A stretch of 6,555 bases of DNA from Phycisphaerales bacterium. Lineage in GTDB: Bacteria > Planctomycetota > Phycisphaerae > Phycisphaerales > SM1A02. Numbering within the stretch: the stretch's first letter is position 1; the number at the start of each line of letters is the position of its first letter. The notes under the pieces were generated by a model. It was given only the letters and a program-made list of their open reading frames with translations, had not been told where the DNA came from and ran no database searches. The stretch covers positions 1 to 6,555 of the forward strand of contig SKZB01000448.1 of NCBI GenBank assembly GCA_007127615.1, given 5' to 3'. The position numbers were made by a program, and so were the translations under genes. This document shows, one piece after another, positions 1 through 5,507 of this stretch.

Positions 1-10
1 GGCGGCAGGC

Positions 11-382
11 ATGGAGTCTAGGCGGAAGCTCGTGCGACGATGTCTGCAGCGAGTATGGCATGAGCACGGCGGGCCGAACCGGCGCGAAACGGCGGCGCTC
101 TGGCGGGAGGCGCTGCTCGGCGCTTCTCTTGACCCCTGCGACGCGTTCGAAGATCGTTCGGTCGGCGGCCGCATTCTCCCGGTGCTGCTCGAGCGGGCCG
201 CGACGACCTTCGCCGCCGCCGCGGATCGTGCGCGATCGGCCTCGCACGGTGAGACGGCCGCCGAAATGGAACGGCATCGCCGCCTCTGCCTTACCGAACT
301 GGGACGAGCGGGCATTCGATCCACCCTGCCCGATGCGGCCGATGAACGACGGGAAGTTCCCCCGCTTCGGCTGGCGGCGTGA
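11..382 (+). CDS. Hypothetical protein, 123 residues, possibly 5'-truncated by the window edge
   Basis: I do not recognise this protein. It is Arg/Ala/Glu/Leu-rich and looks soluble and mostly helical, with no membrane segment, signal peptide or familiar motif. Three cysteines are scattered (residues 11, 43 and about 93). Codon use is GC-rich at third positions, like the clear genes nearby, which favours it being real over the overlapping frames. The ATG at 11 is only the first start visible: the frame stays open to base 2 and no well-spaced Shine-Dalgarno precedes the ATG, so the true start may lie outside the window. It ends 276 bases before rpsD and is separated from it by a promoter-like sequence, so a shared transcript is not implied. 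It could also be a chance ORF, since GC-rich DNA produces many. Confidence 0.42.
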   Translation: MESRRKLVRRCLQRVWHEHGGPNRRETAALWREALLGASLDPCDAFEDRSVGGRILPVLLERAATTFAAAADRARSASHGETAAEMERHRRLCLTELGRAGIRSTLPDAADERREVPPLRLAA

Positions 383-504
383 GCGGCCGTGGGGGGAATA
401 GGGGTTCCGGGCCGGACGAGGCGGATTCGGCGGCGGCATGGTGCCGGTCCGGCCGCTTCGGAGGCGCCGGCCGCGCCGAAGGGGGGACGGGTCCGGCGAA
501 CGTC

Positions 505-533
505 TTGACCGGCTGCGAAAAAGATGGTTCAAT
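505..533 (+). promoter_or_regulatory. Candidate sigma70-type promoter for rpsD
   Basis: TTGACC at 505-510 matches the -35 consensus at five of six positions. It is followed after exactly 17 bases by TTCAAT (528-533), a four-of-six match to the -10 element, within a locally A/T-richer patch (517-534) in otherwise very GC-rich DNA. Transcription would start near 540, giving rpsD a leader of about 120 nucleotides. The assignment is by inspection only. Confidence 0.45.
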
Positions 534-608
534 ACGTGGCTCGTTCGTGAATCCGAGCGGTCCGCCGCGGCGCCCGCCGGAATGGCGCACGCCGTCGTTT
601 TCATTCGC

Positions 609-662
609 ACGGCCGGTCGTCGCTGGTGGCGGCCGTCCCATCTGAAGGGCTCATCCCGATGG
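609..662 (+). promoter_or_regulatory. Candidate translational control leader of rpsD: two adjacent hairpins over the RBS and start codon
   Basis: A perfect 7-bp stem pairs ACGGCCG (609-615) with CGGCCGT (630-636) around a 14-base loop. One base later, CCATC (638-642) can pair with GATGG (658-662), which includes the ATG. Inside it, GGG (647-649) of the Shine-Dalgarno GAAGGG (644-649) can pair with CCC (655-657). The second fold would hide both the ribosome binding site and the start codon. S4 is known in E. coli and Bacillus to repress its own messenger by binding a structured leader, so the arrangement is plausible. Short stems arise easily by chance in GC-rich DNA. Confidence 0.3.
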
Positions 663-1258
663 CTCGATATCTTGGTCCGAAAGTCAAGCTCTCCCGTCGT
701 GTCGGCGTTCCGATCGCCGACATTCCCAAGCACACCGCCAAGCGGCAGCTCACCCCGCCGGGGGTGCACGGTTACCGCGGGAAGCGGCTGAAGGACTACG
801 GCATCCGCAAGGACGAGAAGCAGAAGCTGCGGTACCACTACTCCGTGATGGAGAAGCAGTTCCGTCGCTACGTCGATGAAGCGGCCCGCCGGAAGGGCAA
901 TACCGGTGAGGTGCTGCTGCAGCTCCTGGAGCAGCGTCTGGATAACGTCGTCCGTCGCGCGGGGTTCACCCGCACGATCTGGGCATCGCGGCAGATGGTC
1001 GTCCACGGCCACGTGCTGTTGAACGGGAAGAAGGTTGACCGCCCCAGTTACGCGGTGAAGCCCGGCGACGTCATCTCGCTGCGGGAACGGATTCACAAGG
1101 TGGCCCGTGAGAACATGGAATCCATGGCCGGCCACATTGTGCCGAGCTGGATGGATGTCAATCCTTCGGAGCTGAGCGCGAAGGTACTCGCCCTGCCGAG
1201 CCCGGACCAGATTCCGTTCGATGTGAACACCAACCTGATCGTCGAATTTTATCGATAA
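659..1258 (+). CDS. rpsD: 30S ribosomal protein S4
   Basis: This 199-residue protein is full length for bacterial S4, a primary 16S rRNA binder that nucleates 30S assembly and helps set decoding accuracy. It begins MARYLGPKVKLSRRVG, the family's N-terminal signature. Its central to C-terminal half carries the S4 RNA-binding fold (about residues 88-150), including the LEQRLDNVVRRAGF stretch followed by SRQMVVHGHVLLNGKKVDRPSY and PGDVISLRE. The four N-terminal zinc-binding cysteines of the C+ form are absent (there is no cysteine in the protein), so this is the zinc-free C- type. I chose the ATG at 659 because it begins the conserved sequence and has GAAGGG 9 bases upstream; a GTG 33 bases earlier adds only non-conserved residues. 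The gene stands alone, without the rpsM-rpsK-rpoA neighbours of the classical alpha operon on the downstream side. Confidence 0.98.
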   Translation: MARYLGPKVKLSRRVGVPIADIPKHTAKRQLTPPGVHGYRGKRLKDYGIRKDEKQKLRYHYSVMEKQFRRYVDEAARRKGNTGEVLLQLLEQRLDNVVRRAGFTRTIWASRQMVVHGHVLLNGKKVDRPSYAVKPGDVISLRERIHKVARENMESMAGHIVPSWMDVNPSELSAKVLALPSPDQIPFDVNTNLIVEFYR

Positions 1259-1289
1259 ACTCCGCCATGAGGCATTAGGGCATCAAGGC

Positions 1290-1348
1290 AACGAGGCGTC
1301 GGGAGAACTGGCTGGAGGTCTGGCTAGAATACCCCCCGGTGCCTCGTT
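1290..1348 (+). terminator. Long stem-loop after rpsD, possible terminator or leader element of the next gene
   Basis: Bases 1290-1303 can pair with 1335-1348 over 14 positions, 12 Watson-Crick and two G-U, around a 31-base loop. The two wobble pairs (G1298-U1340, U1299-G1339) would be C-A mismatches in the opposite strand's RNA, so the structure favours a plus-strand transcript. The 3' arm runs into TTTCGTT, a weak U-rich tail. It lies 31 bases past the rpsD stop and 107 bases before the next start, so it may be an imperfect intrinsic terminator, an mRNA-stabilising 3' end, or a 5' leader structure. Confidence 0.35.
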
Positions 1349-1455
1349 TCGTTGGGTGGCTGGTCACGGAGATCCGGCCGAACGGGCCTGACGTTGCGGT
1401 GCGCGTCTCGTGGTCTTTCGTTCTTTGACGCTGCTCCCACCCCCCAGGGCTTTCC

Positions 1456-3357
1456 ATGTTTAAATTCCTCCGCAAGTACAACAAGTGGATTCTGGCGGTC
1501 GGCGGCACGCTGCTGATGATCGTGTTCCTGATTCCCCAGGCGATCGAAGGTCTCGCCCACTCCGCCGGCGAGGAACGCGCGACCCGCGCGACCATCGGCG
1601 AGGATAATCAGCGCATCCGCAATGCCGTGTGGAGTGAAGTCAACCGGGAGATGGACTTCATCCGGCGTCGCGAACGGTTCGAGCCGTTTTTTCCCCGGCT
1701 CGGCCGGATTGAAAACGTCGGCCACTGGTATCTGCTCTCACTGGAAGCGGAAAGGGCCGGTCTGGTCCCGGCGCCGGGTTCGATCGGCATTCCGCGCGAG
1801 GAGATCGAAGCGGCCGCCGTGGGGACGGGGCTCTCACCGCAAGTTATCGAGCGCACGTTCGCCAAATTGTTCGGCGTGGAACGCCTGATCGAGGCCTACC
1901 TGTCGGCGGGCGAGAGCTCGGACCGGCGGGTTCGTCACTTTGCCGGCCGCATTCTTCACGAGGCGGAGATTGAGTATATCCTCATCCATGCCTCGGCCGA
2001 AGGCGTCGACTTCGAGCCGTCGGACCAGCAACTGCGCGAGCAGCTTGAGCGCTACGGTGATGTCGAACCGGGCGAGGGGGACCATGGGTTCGGCTATCGT
2101 CTGCCGCACCGGTTCAAACTGGAGTGGATCAGCGTGTCGGCCGATGCGGTGCGTGAGATGCTGCTCGACCGTGAAGAGATGAGCCGCGTCGAGCAACGAA
2201 TTCACTGGAATCGCAACCCCGATGGAAACCTGCCCCCGTTTGTCGAAGGCGCCACGGAGGTTCCCGAAGAAGTGCGTCTGGATCTGCTGGCCCGCCTGAT
2301 GGATCGGCGCGTCGAGGAGATTGCCCGGTACGCCCGGGATCAGCTCCGCGCTTCGCAGCGCGGGCTCAGTCAGGTGGACGGTTATTACCTCCTGCCCGAT
2401 GACTGGTCAGAGCGGCAGCTTCAGTTTCCCGAACTGGCGGAGCGCATTCGGGACCGCTTTGATCTCGAACTGCCCGCCTACCGCGCGATCGGCGACCGTT
2501 GGCTGACGCTGGATGATCTTGACGAACTCAACGGCATCGCCGACGGAGAGACCACGCGGTTCGGCAGTGAGCCGATCGGATTGCGTGAGCTGGTGCGATC
2601 GGCGCGGGAACTGGACGGCTCCGCCGTCGTGCAGATTCAGCGCTATATCGCCGGTCCGCCCCTGGTCGATCTGGCGCAGAACATCCATATCTTCCGCATC
2701 ACGGATGTCGATCCGCGCCGGGCGCCGCGGGCGGTGGATGAGGTCCGGGACCAACTGGTGCGTGATCTGCGGCGCCTTGAGCACTTCCGCCGACTCAGCG
2801 AACAGACGTCCGAAATGGAGCGGCAGCTTCGCGACCGCGGGCTGCTCGACGCGGCGATCGGTCGCGGCGAGGAGATTCGCCGCGCGCGCGTGTCGATCTG
2901 CGATCTGAACGAGCTTCAGATGCGGCTGATGACCCAGCAGTCCCTGAGGCTGGTACCCTCGACCATCCCCGGGCTGGGGCGACATCGTCCGACCCTGGAA
3001 GCGATCGTCGATCAGGCCCGCCGCCTGGATGCCCTGGAGCGTCGGGGTGAGGCCGTGGGCGAGGAGGACCGTGGGTTCATCCTTCCGGCCGAGGATCGTC
3101 TGGCCGTCATGGTCGGCCGTATTCGCGATCAGTCGCCGGTGAGCCGCGATGAGTATGAGCTCTACGCACAGTTCGGGCTCTTTACCGAATTGATCCGCGC
3201 GGAAGAATCGGGCGGCGAGGCGGATCTCGCCGAGGCGTTCGGGTTCGACGCTCTGGCGGCGCGGCATCAGTTCCGTATTCTGCGCGATGATGACGCCGAG
3301 ATCGATCCGGCGGAACTCGAGGAGATTGACCTCGACGAACTCGTCCGGGCCGAGTGA
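1456..3357 (+). CDS. Membrane-anchored PpiD/SurA-like periplasmic folding factor
   Basis: This 633-residue protein has PpiD-type architecture. A short basic start, MFKFLRKYNK, is followed by one hydrophobic anchor (about residues 11-27) with the rest predicted outside the membrane. Residues about 50-235 resemble the SurA/PpiD N-terminal chaperone domain, including an EAEIEYILI strand (169-177) and FGYRLPHRFKLEWISV (212-227), equivalent to the PpiD segment linking chaperone and parvulin domains. A diverged peptidyl-prolyl isomerase-like region probably lies at about 300-418, ending in NIHIFRITDVDP (409-420). I cannot identify convincing parvulin active-site residues, so catalysis is doubtful. 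Residues 430-600 are helical and charged, and the last 23 residues include 12 Asp/Glu. The family assists folding of exported and outer-membrane proteins. AGGG lies 6 bases before the ATG. It is codirectional with rpsD and mqnD but separated from each by more than 100 bases. Confidence 0.72.
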   Translation: MFKFLRKYNKWILAVGGTLLMIVFLIPQAIEGLAHSAGEERATRATIGEDNQRIRNAVWSEVNREMDFIRRRERFEPFFPRLGRIENVGHWYLLSLEAERAGLVPAPGSIGIPREEIEAAAVGTGLSPQVIERTFAKLFGVERLIEAYLSAGESSDRRVRHFAGRILHEAEIEYILIHASAEGVDFEPSDQQLREQLERYGDVEPGEGDHGFGYRLPHRFKLEWISVSADAVREMLLDREEMSRVEQRIHWNRNPDGNLPPFVEGATEVPEEVRLDLLARLMDRRVEEIARYARDQLRASQRGLSQVDGYYLLPDDWSERQLQFPELAERIRDRFDLELPAYRAIGDRWLTLDDLDELNGIADGETTRFGSEPIGLRELVRSARELDGSAVVQIQRYIAGPPLVDLAQNIHIFRITDVDPRRAPRAVDEVRDQLVRDLRRLEHFRRLSEQTSEMERQLRDRGLLDAAIGRGEEIRRARVSICDLNELQMRLMTQQSLRLVPSTIPGLGRHRPTLEAIVDQARRLDALERRGEAVGEEDRGFILPAEDRLAVMVGRIRDQSPVSRDEYELYAQFGLFTELIRAEESGGEADLAEAFGFDALAARHQFRILRDDDAEIDPAELEEIDLDELVRAE

Positions 3358-3433
3358 CCCGCCGGGCCTCTGCTCTCAGCCGGCCGGGCCATCCGGGATA
3401 GACGGCCGAATCGGCTCGGTTGTGATTTCGGGT

Positions 3434-3447
3434 TTCGGTTGACCGAA
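3434..3447. promoter_or_regulatory. Small palindrome upstream of mqnD, possible operator
   Basis: TTCGGT and ACCGAA form a perfect inverted repeat around TG, 32 bases before the mqnD start. The TTGACC inside it (3439-3444) resembles a -35 element, but no good -10 follows at 16-18 bases. A second short palindrome (GCCGA-A-TCGGC, 3405-3415) lies just upstream. The 122-base gap 3358-3479 shows nothing else. It could be a regulator site or chance. Confidence 0.2.
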
Positions 3448-3479
3448 CGAACGCGCCCCGGCGCAGTTGAGGATTCACG

Positions 3480-4397
3480 ATGAAGTCCGATCTCCGCCCC
3501 CTGTTGCAGCTTGCCCACAGTCCGGATCCGGACGATGCGTTCATGTGGTGGCCGCTGCTTGAGCTTGAAGAACGGCCCGCGCGGGTGGATACCGGTCGCT
3601 TCCGGTTCGAGGCGGTGCACGATGATATTGAGTCACTGAACCAGCGATCGCGCGGGGGGGAGCTTGAAATCACCGCGATGAGCTGCGCAAACTACCCGCA
3701 GGTCAGCTCGCTGTATGCCATTACCGCCTGCGGCGCATCGATGGGGGACCACTTCGGCCCGAAGCTGGTGGCACGACCGGATTTTTCCATTGAGCAACTC
3801 CGCCGCGATGGAGGGCGGGTGGCCATTCCCGGAACGCAGACCTCGGCCTATGCGGCCGCCCGGCTCATGCTCGGCGCGGACCGCTTCGAGGCGGTCGTGG
3901 TTCCTTTTGAGCAGATCATCGACCGTGTGCGCGACGGGGCGTTCGACGCGGGCATCGTGATTCACGAAGGCCAGTTGACCTACCGGGACGCGGGGCTGGA
4001 ACTCCTGGTCGATCTCGGCGCGTGGTGGAGCGAACGGGAAGGCCTTCCCCTTCCCCTGGGGATCAACGCCATCCGTCGCGATCTGGAAGCCTTGTACGGG
4101 CCGGGGACCCTGGAGGAAGTCACGGAGACGCTTCTGGCCTCCGTGGAGTATGCGCTGGCGCACCGTGAGGAGTCGGTGGCGTACGCCCTGCAGTTTGCGC
4201 GAGGGATGTCGAGTGAACTGGCGGATGAGTTTGTCGCGCTTTACGTGAACAAGTGGACGCTGGACTTCGGTCGAGACGGGCGCGCGGCGGTCGAGAAGTT
4301 TCTCCTGGCCGGCAGCGTCGCGGGCATACTGCCGCACTGCGACCGGCTGGACTTCATCGCACCGGCGGACCGCCGGAGAATATCGGCGTCGACATAA
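3480..4397 (+). CDS. mqnD: 1,4-dihydroxy-6-naphthoate synthase (futalosine menaquinone pathway)
   Basis: This 305-residue cytosolic enzyme converts cyclic dehypoxanthinyl futalosine to 1,4-dihydroxy-6-naphthoate in the futalosine route to menaquinone. It has a periplasmic-binding-protein-like two-lobe fold. Family landmarks appear in order: HSPDPDDAF near the N-terminus (13-21), PGTQTSAYAA (117-126), IHEGQLTYRDAGLELLVDLG (161-180) followed by AWWSEREGLPLPLG (181-194), and YVNKWTLDFGRDG (255-267). His162 in IHEG aligns with the histidine proposed as catalytic base in the Thermus enzyme. The N-terminal motif has Asp where the Thermus protein has Cys and Asn (SPCPND), a variant I also associate with other bacterial MqnD proteins. 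TGAGGA sits 6 bases before the ATG and supports the start. Length is slightly above the usual 270-290. No other menaquinone gene is visible, so the pathway genes are dispersed or outside the window. Confidence 0.94.
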   Translation: MKSDLRPLLQLAHSPDPDDAFMWWPLLELEERPARVDTGRFRFEAVHDDIESLNQRSRGGELEITAMSCANYPQVSSLYAITACGASMGDHFGPKLVARPDFSIEQLRRDGGRVAIPGTQTSAYAAARLMLGADRFEAVVVPFEQIIDRVRDGAFDAGIVIHEGQLTYRDAGLELLVDLGAWWSEREGLPLPLGINAIRRDLEALYGPGTLEEVTETLLASVEYALAHREESVAYALQFARGMSSELADEFVALYVNKWTLDFGRDGRAAVEKFLLAGSVAGILPHCDRLDFIAPADRRRISAST

Positions 4398-4418
4398 AAA
4401 CGGACGGGAGCGACCATC

Positions 4419-4592
4419 GTGGAAGCCCGCATTGAAATCCGAAATTTCCTTGCTCGAAGTGTCGATTCGATGGTATGGTTCATGGAGATTGGTCAATGTC
4501 AATTCGTGTCGTTGATCGATAGGCTGATCGGCATGGAAAGGTTGCCGGAAATTGAGCCGGACCGGGGCCGGCGAAGGGAAATTCGTCAATGA
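4419..4592 (+). CDS. Possible small protein (57 residues, GTG start) overlapping the ACT gene
   Basis: An open frame starting GTG at 4419 has GGGAG 8 bases upstream (4406-4410) and ends in a TGA that overlaps the next gene's start in the arrangement ATGA (4589-4592), typical of translational coupling. The product begins VEARIEIRNFLARSV, has a hydrophobic centre (MVWFMEIGQCQFVSLIDRLIG) and an Arg/Glu-rich end. Against it: only about 56% of third codon positions are G or C, well below the neighbours; it contains three AGG codons, one of them inside the next gene's ribosome binding site; and a promoter-like sequence lies within it. I recognise no family. It may simply be the regulatory spacer of the ACT gene. 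Confidence 0.25.
   Translation: MEARIEIRNFLARSVDSMVWFMEIGQCQFVSLIDRLIGMERLPEIEPDRGRRREIRQ
4450..4479 (+). promoter_or_regulatory. Candidate promoter for the ACT-domain gene
   Basis: TTGCTC (4450-4455) and TATGGT (4474-4479) are separated by 18 bases, and the -10-like box is preceded by TGG, giving an extended -10 form (TGnTAT). It lies in the most A/T-rich part of the spacer 4398-4588. Initiation near 4486 would give a leader of about 100 bases. It lies within the possible small ORF at 4419-4592, so both readings cannot easily be the main function. Confidence 0.33.
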
Positions 4593-5059
4593 GCCAGATG
4601 GTCCCCCAGCAAACGGCCCGGGGTTATTCCCCGCCGACGGTCAGACAGTTCAGCGTGTTTCTGGACAACAAGGTTGGCAAGCTGTTGGCGCTGATTCGCC
4701 TGTTCGATGAAGCCGAGACGGTTCATCTGTGCGCGTTCAGCGTCGTGGACGCTTCGGACTACGCGGTGGTGCGCATCGTGCCGAACAACGCCGACGCGGC
4801 CCGTGTTCTCCTGCGCGAGCACAGCGTGGTCTTTTCCGAGCTGGATCTGCTGATTGTGGAGTTGGATTCGGAGCACTCGCTGTCGACGATGTGCCTCTAT
4901 CTGCTCGGCGCGGAGCTCAATATTCGTTTTGCGTATCCGCTGCTGCTGCGGCCGAACAGTTCGCCGGCGGTGGCGCTGTCGGTGGATGATCAGCATCTGG
5001 CCGGCCAGGTTTTGCGGAAAAAGAGCTTCCGGCTGCTGGGTGAAGTTGATCTTCCCTGA
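4589..5059 (+). CDS. Tandem ACT-domain protein, putative amino-acid-sensing regulator
   Basis: This 156-residue soluble protein consists almost wholly of two ACT-like modules, a fold that binds small ligands, usually amino acids, and regulates enzymes. The first spans about residues 18-85: a VRQFSVFLDNKVGKLLALIRLF strand-helix start, then HLCAFSVVDASDYAVVRIV. The second spans about 86-154: LLIVELDSEHSLSTMCLYL, LGAELNIRFAYPL, then AVALSVDDQHLAGQVLR. Short proteins of this type are frequent in planctomycete genomes and are often labelled acetolactate synthase (small subunit) by similarity. There is no catalytic domain and no ilv gene alongside, so that label would overstate it, and its partner is unknown. 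GAAGGGAA (4573-4580) precedes the ATG at 4589; a second ATG three codons later is possible but less well spaced. Confidence 0.85.
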   Translation: MSQMVPQQTARGYSPPTVRQFSVFLDNKVGKLLALIRLFDEAETVHLCAFSVVDASDYAVVRIVPNNADAARVLLREHSVVFSELDLLIVELDSEHSLSTMCLYLLGAELNIRFAYPLLLRPNSSPAVALSVDDQHLAGQVLRKKSFRLLGEVDLP

Positions 5060-5085
5060 TCATCAGTGTGGGCGGCGACCTGCGC

Positions 5086-5111
5086 GTGAAAAAACAAACC
5101 GGATCTTCCGG
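5086..5111 (-). terminator. Weak minus-strand terminator-like hairpin with T-rich tail
   Basis: CCGGA (5099-5103) and TCCGG (5107-5111) form a 5-bp stem. Read on the minus strand it is followed by TTTGTTTTTTC. It could stop antisense transcription entering the ACT gene from the convergent side. The stem is short, and a much better terminator lies at 5437-5473. Confidence 0.28.
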
Positions 5112-5142
5112 ACATCGGGTGGGTGAGGGATTACATTCCCGC

Positions 5143-5158
5143 GCCCCTTCGGGGCTTT
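5143..5158 (+). terminator. Short GC hairpin, possible terminator of the ACT gene
   Basis: GCCCC (5143-5147) and GGGGC (5151-5155) pair across a TTC loop and are followed by TTT. It lies 84 bases beyond the ACT stop codon. The stem is only 5 bp with a very short T-run, so it may equally be one of the GC-rich palindromic elements of this intergenic region. Confidence 0.27.
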
Positions 5159-5193
5159 CACCTACGTGCGCCCCTCCTCCCTCCGCCCCTTCG

Positions 5194-5215
5194 TCCCTCC
5201 GTCGCTTCGTCGCTC
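5194..5215 (+). repeat. Polypyrimidine 22-bp direct repeat, copy 1
   Basis: A 22-bp unit beginning TCCCTCCGTCGCTTCG is identical to the copy at 5358-5379 and matches 20 of 22 bases at 6530-6551. It lies in a strongly C/T-biased tract (5161-5215), a simple-sequence style often seen in planctomycete intergenic DNA. No gene was found in 5060-5507. Confidence 0.75.
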
Positions 5216-5274
5216 GGTGCCATCATGCCTCCATGCCTGTCCGCCTCCAGATCACGGCGCCCGGCACCGGATTC

Positions 5275-5322
5275 GGTTGCATCGCGCCTTGGTTGCATCG
5301 CGCCTAGGTTGCATCTCGCACG
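5275..5322 (+). repeat. Three-copy 16-bp tandem repeat
   Basis: Three adjacent 16-bp units start at 5275, 5291 and 5307, each opening GGTTGCATC. The first two (GGTTGCATCGCGCCTT and the same ending in A) differ only at the last base; the third is more diverged. There are no spacers, so this is not a CRISPR array. It could be a variable-number tandem repeat or iterated binding site. Confidence 0.8.
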
Positions 5323-5357
5323 GCCGACTCCTTTCAGTCGCTGGCCGTGGCACCCCC

Positions 5358-5379
5358 TCCCTCCGTCGCTTCGTCGCTC
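5358..5379 (+). repeat. Polypyrimidine 22-bp direct repeat, copy 2
   Basis: Identical over all 22 bases to 5194-5215 in the same orientation, 164 bp away start to start. The two copies bracket the 16-bp tandem repeat. It is followed by more C/T-rich DNA (5389-5405) and a 13-bp palindrome, GCAGGT-C-ACCTGC (5407-5419). Confidence 0.75.
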
Positions 5380-5436
5380 ATTACCTTTGTCCCTCCCTGC
5401 CTCCGTGCAGGTCACCTGCGCAGATTCCTGAAGCGC

Positions 5437-5473
5437 CAACAAAACAACGCCGACCGCGGACGGTCGGCGTTGT
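5437..5473 (-). terminator. Strong intrinsic terminator of the basic Cys-rich protein gene
   Basis: Bases 5444-5456 are perfectly complementary to 5461-5473, a 13-bp GC-rich stem with a 4-base loop (5457-5460). Read on the minus strand, the stem is followed directly by TTTGTT, with one more T closing the stem itself. It begins 35 bases beyond the TAA of the minus-strand gene at 5508. The T-run is on the minus side only, so it mainly serves that gene. Confidence 0.85.
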
Positions 5474-5507
5474 CGATTCGCAGTCCTTTGCGATGAGCCG
5501 GAACGGC

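Noticed and set aside
456..481. CTTCGG/CCGAAG inverted repeat as terminator of the first ORF
   Set aside because: It is followed by a G-run rather than T-run on the plus strand, and such 6-bp repeats are common in DNA this GC-rich.
379..645. GTG-started frame of 88 residues between the first ORF and rpsD
   Set aside because: Gly/Arg/Pro-rich low-complexity product, overlaps a promoter-like sequence, no family features; typical GC-rich shadow.
626..658. GTG-initiated N-terminal extension of rpsD
   Set aside because: The extra 11 residues are not part of S4. The ATG at 659 begins the conserved N-terminus and has a proper ribosome binding site.
438..791. 117-residue frame overlapping the start of rpsD
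   Set aside because: It runs through the certain rpsD coding sequence in another frame and has Arg/Ser/Pro-rich composition.
2407..3267. 286-residue antisense frame within the PpiD-like gene
   Set aside because: Complement of a well-supported coding gene, with no recognisable domain.
3633..4589. 318-residue antisense frame opposite mqnD
   Set aside because: mqnD is certain from its motifs. The antisense product is Arg/His/Gln-rich, as expected of a shadow.
5275..5322. CRISPR-like array
   Set aside because: Units are 16 bp and directly adjacent, with no spacers and no cas genes.
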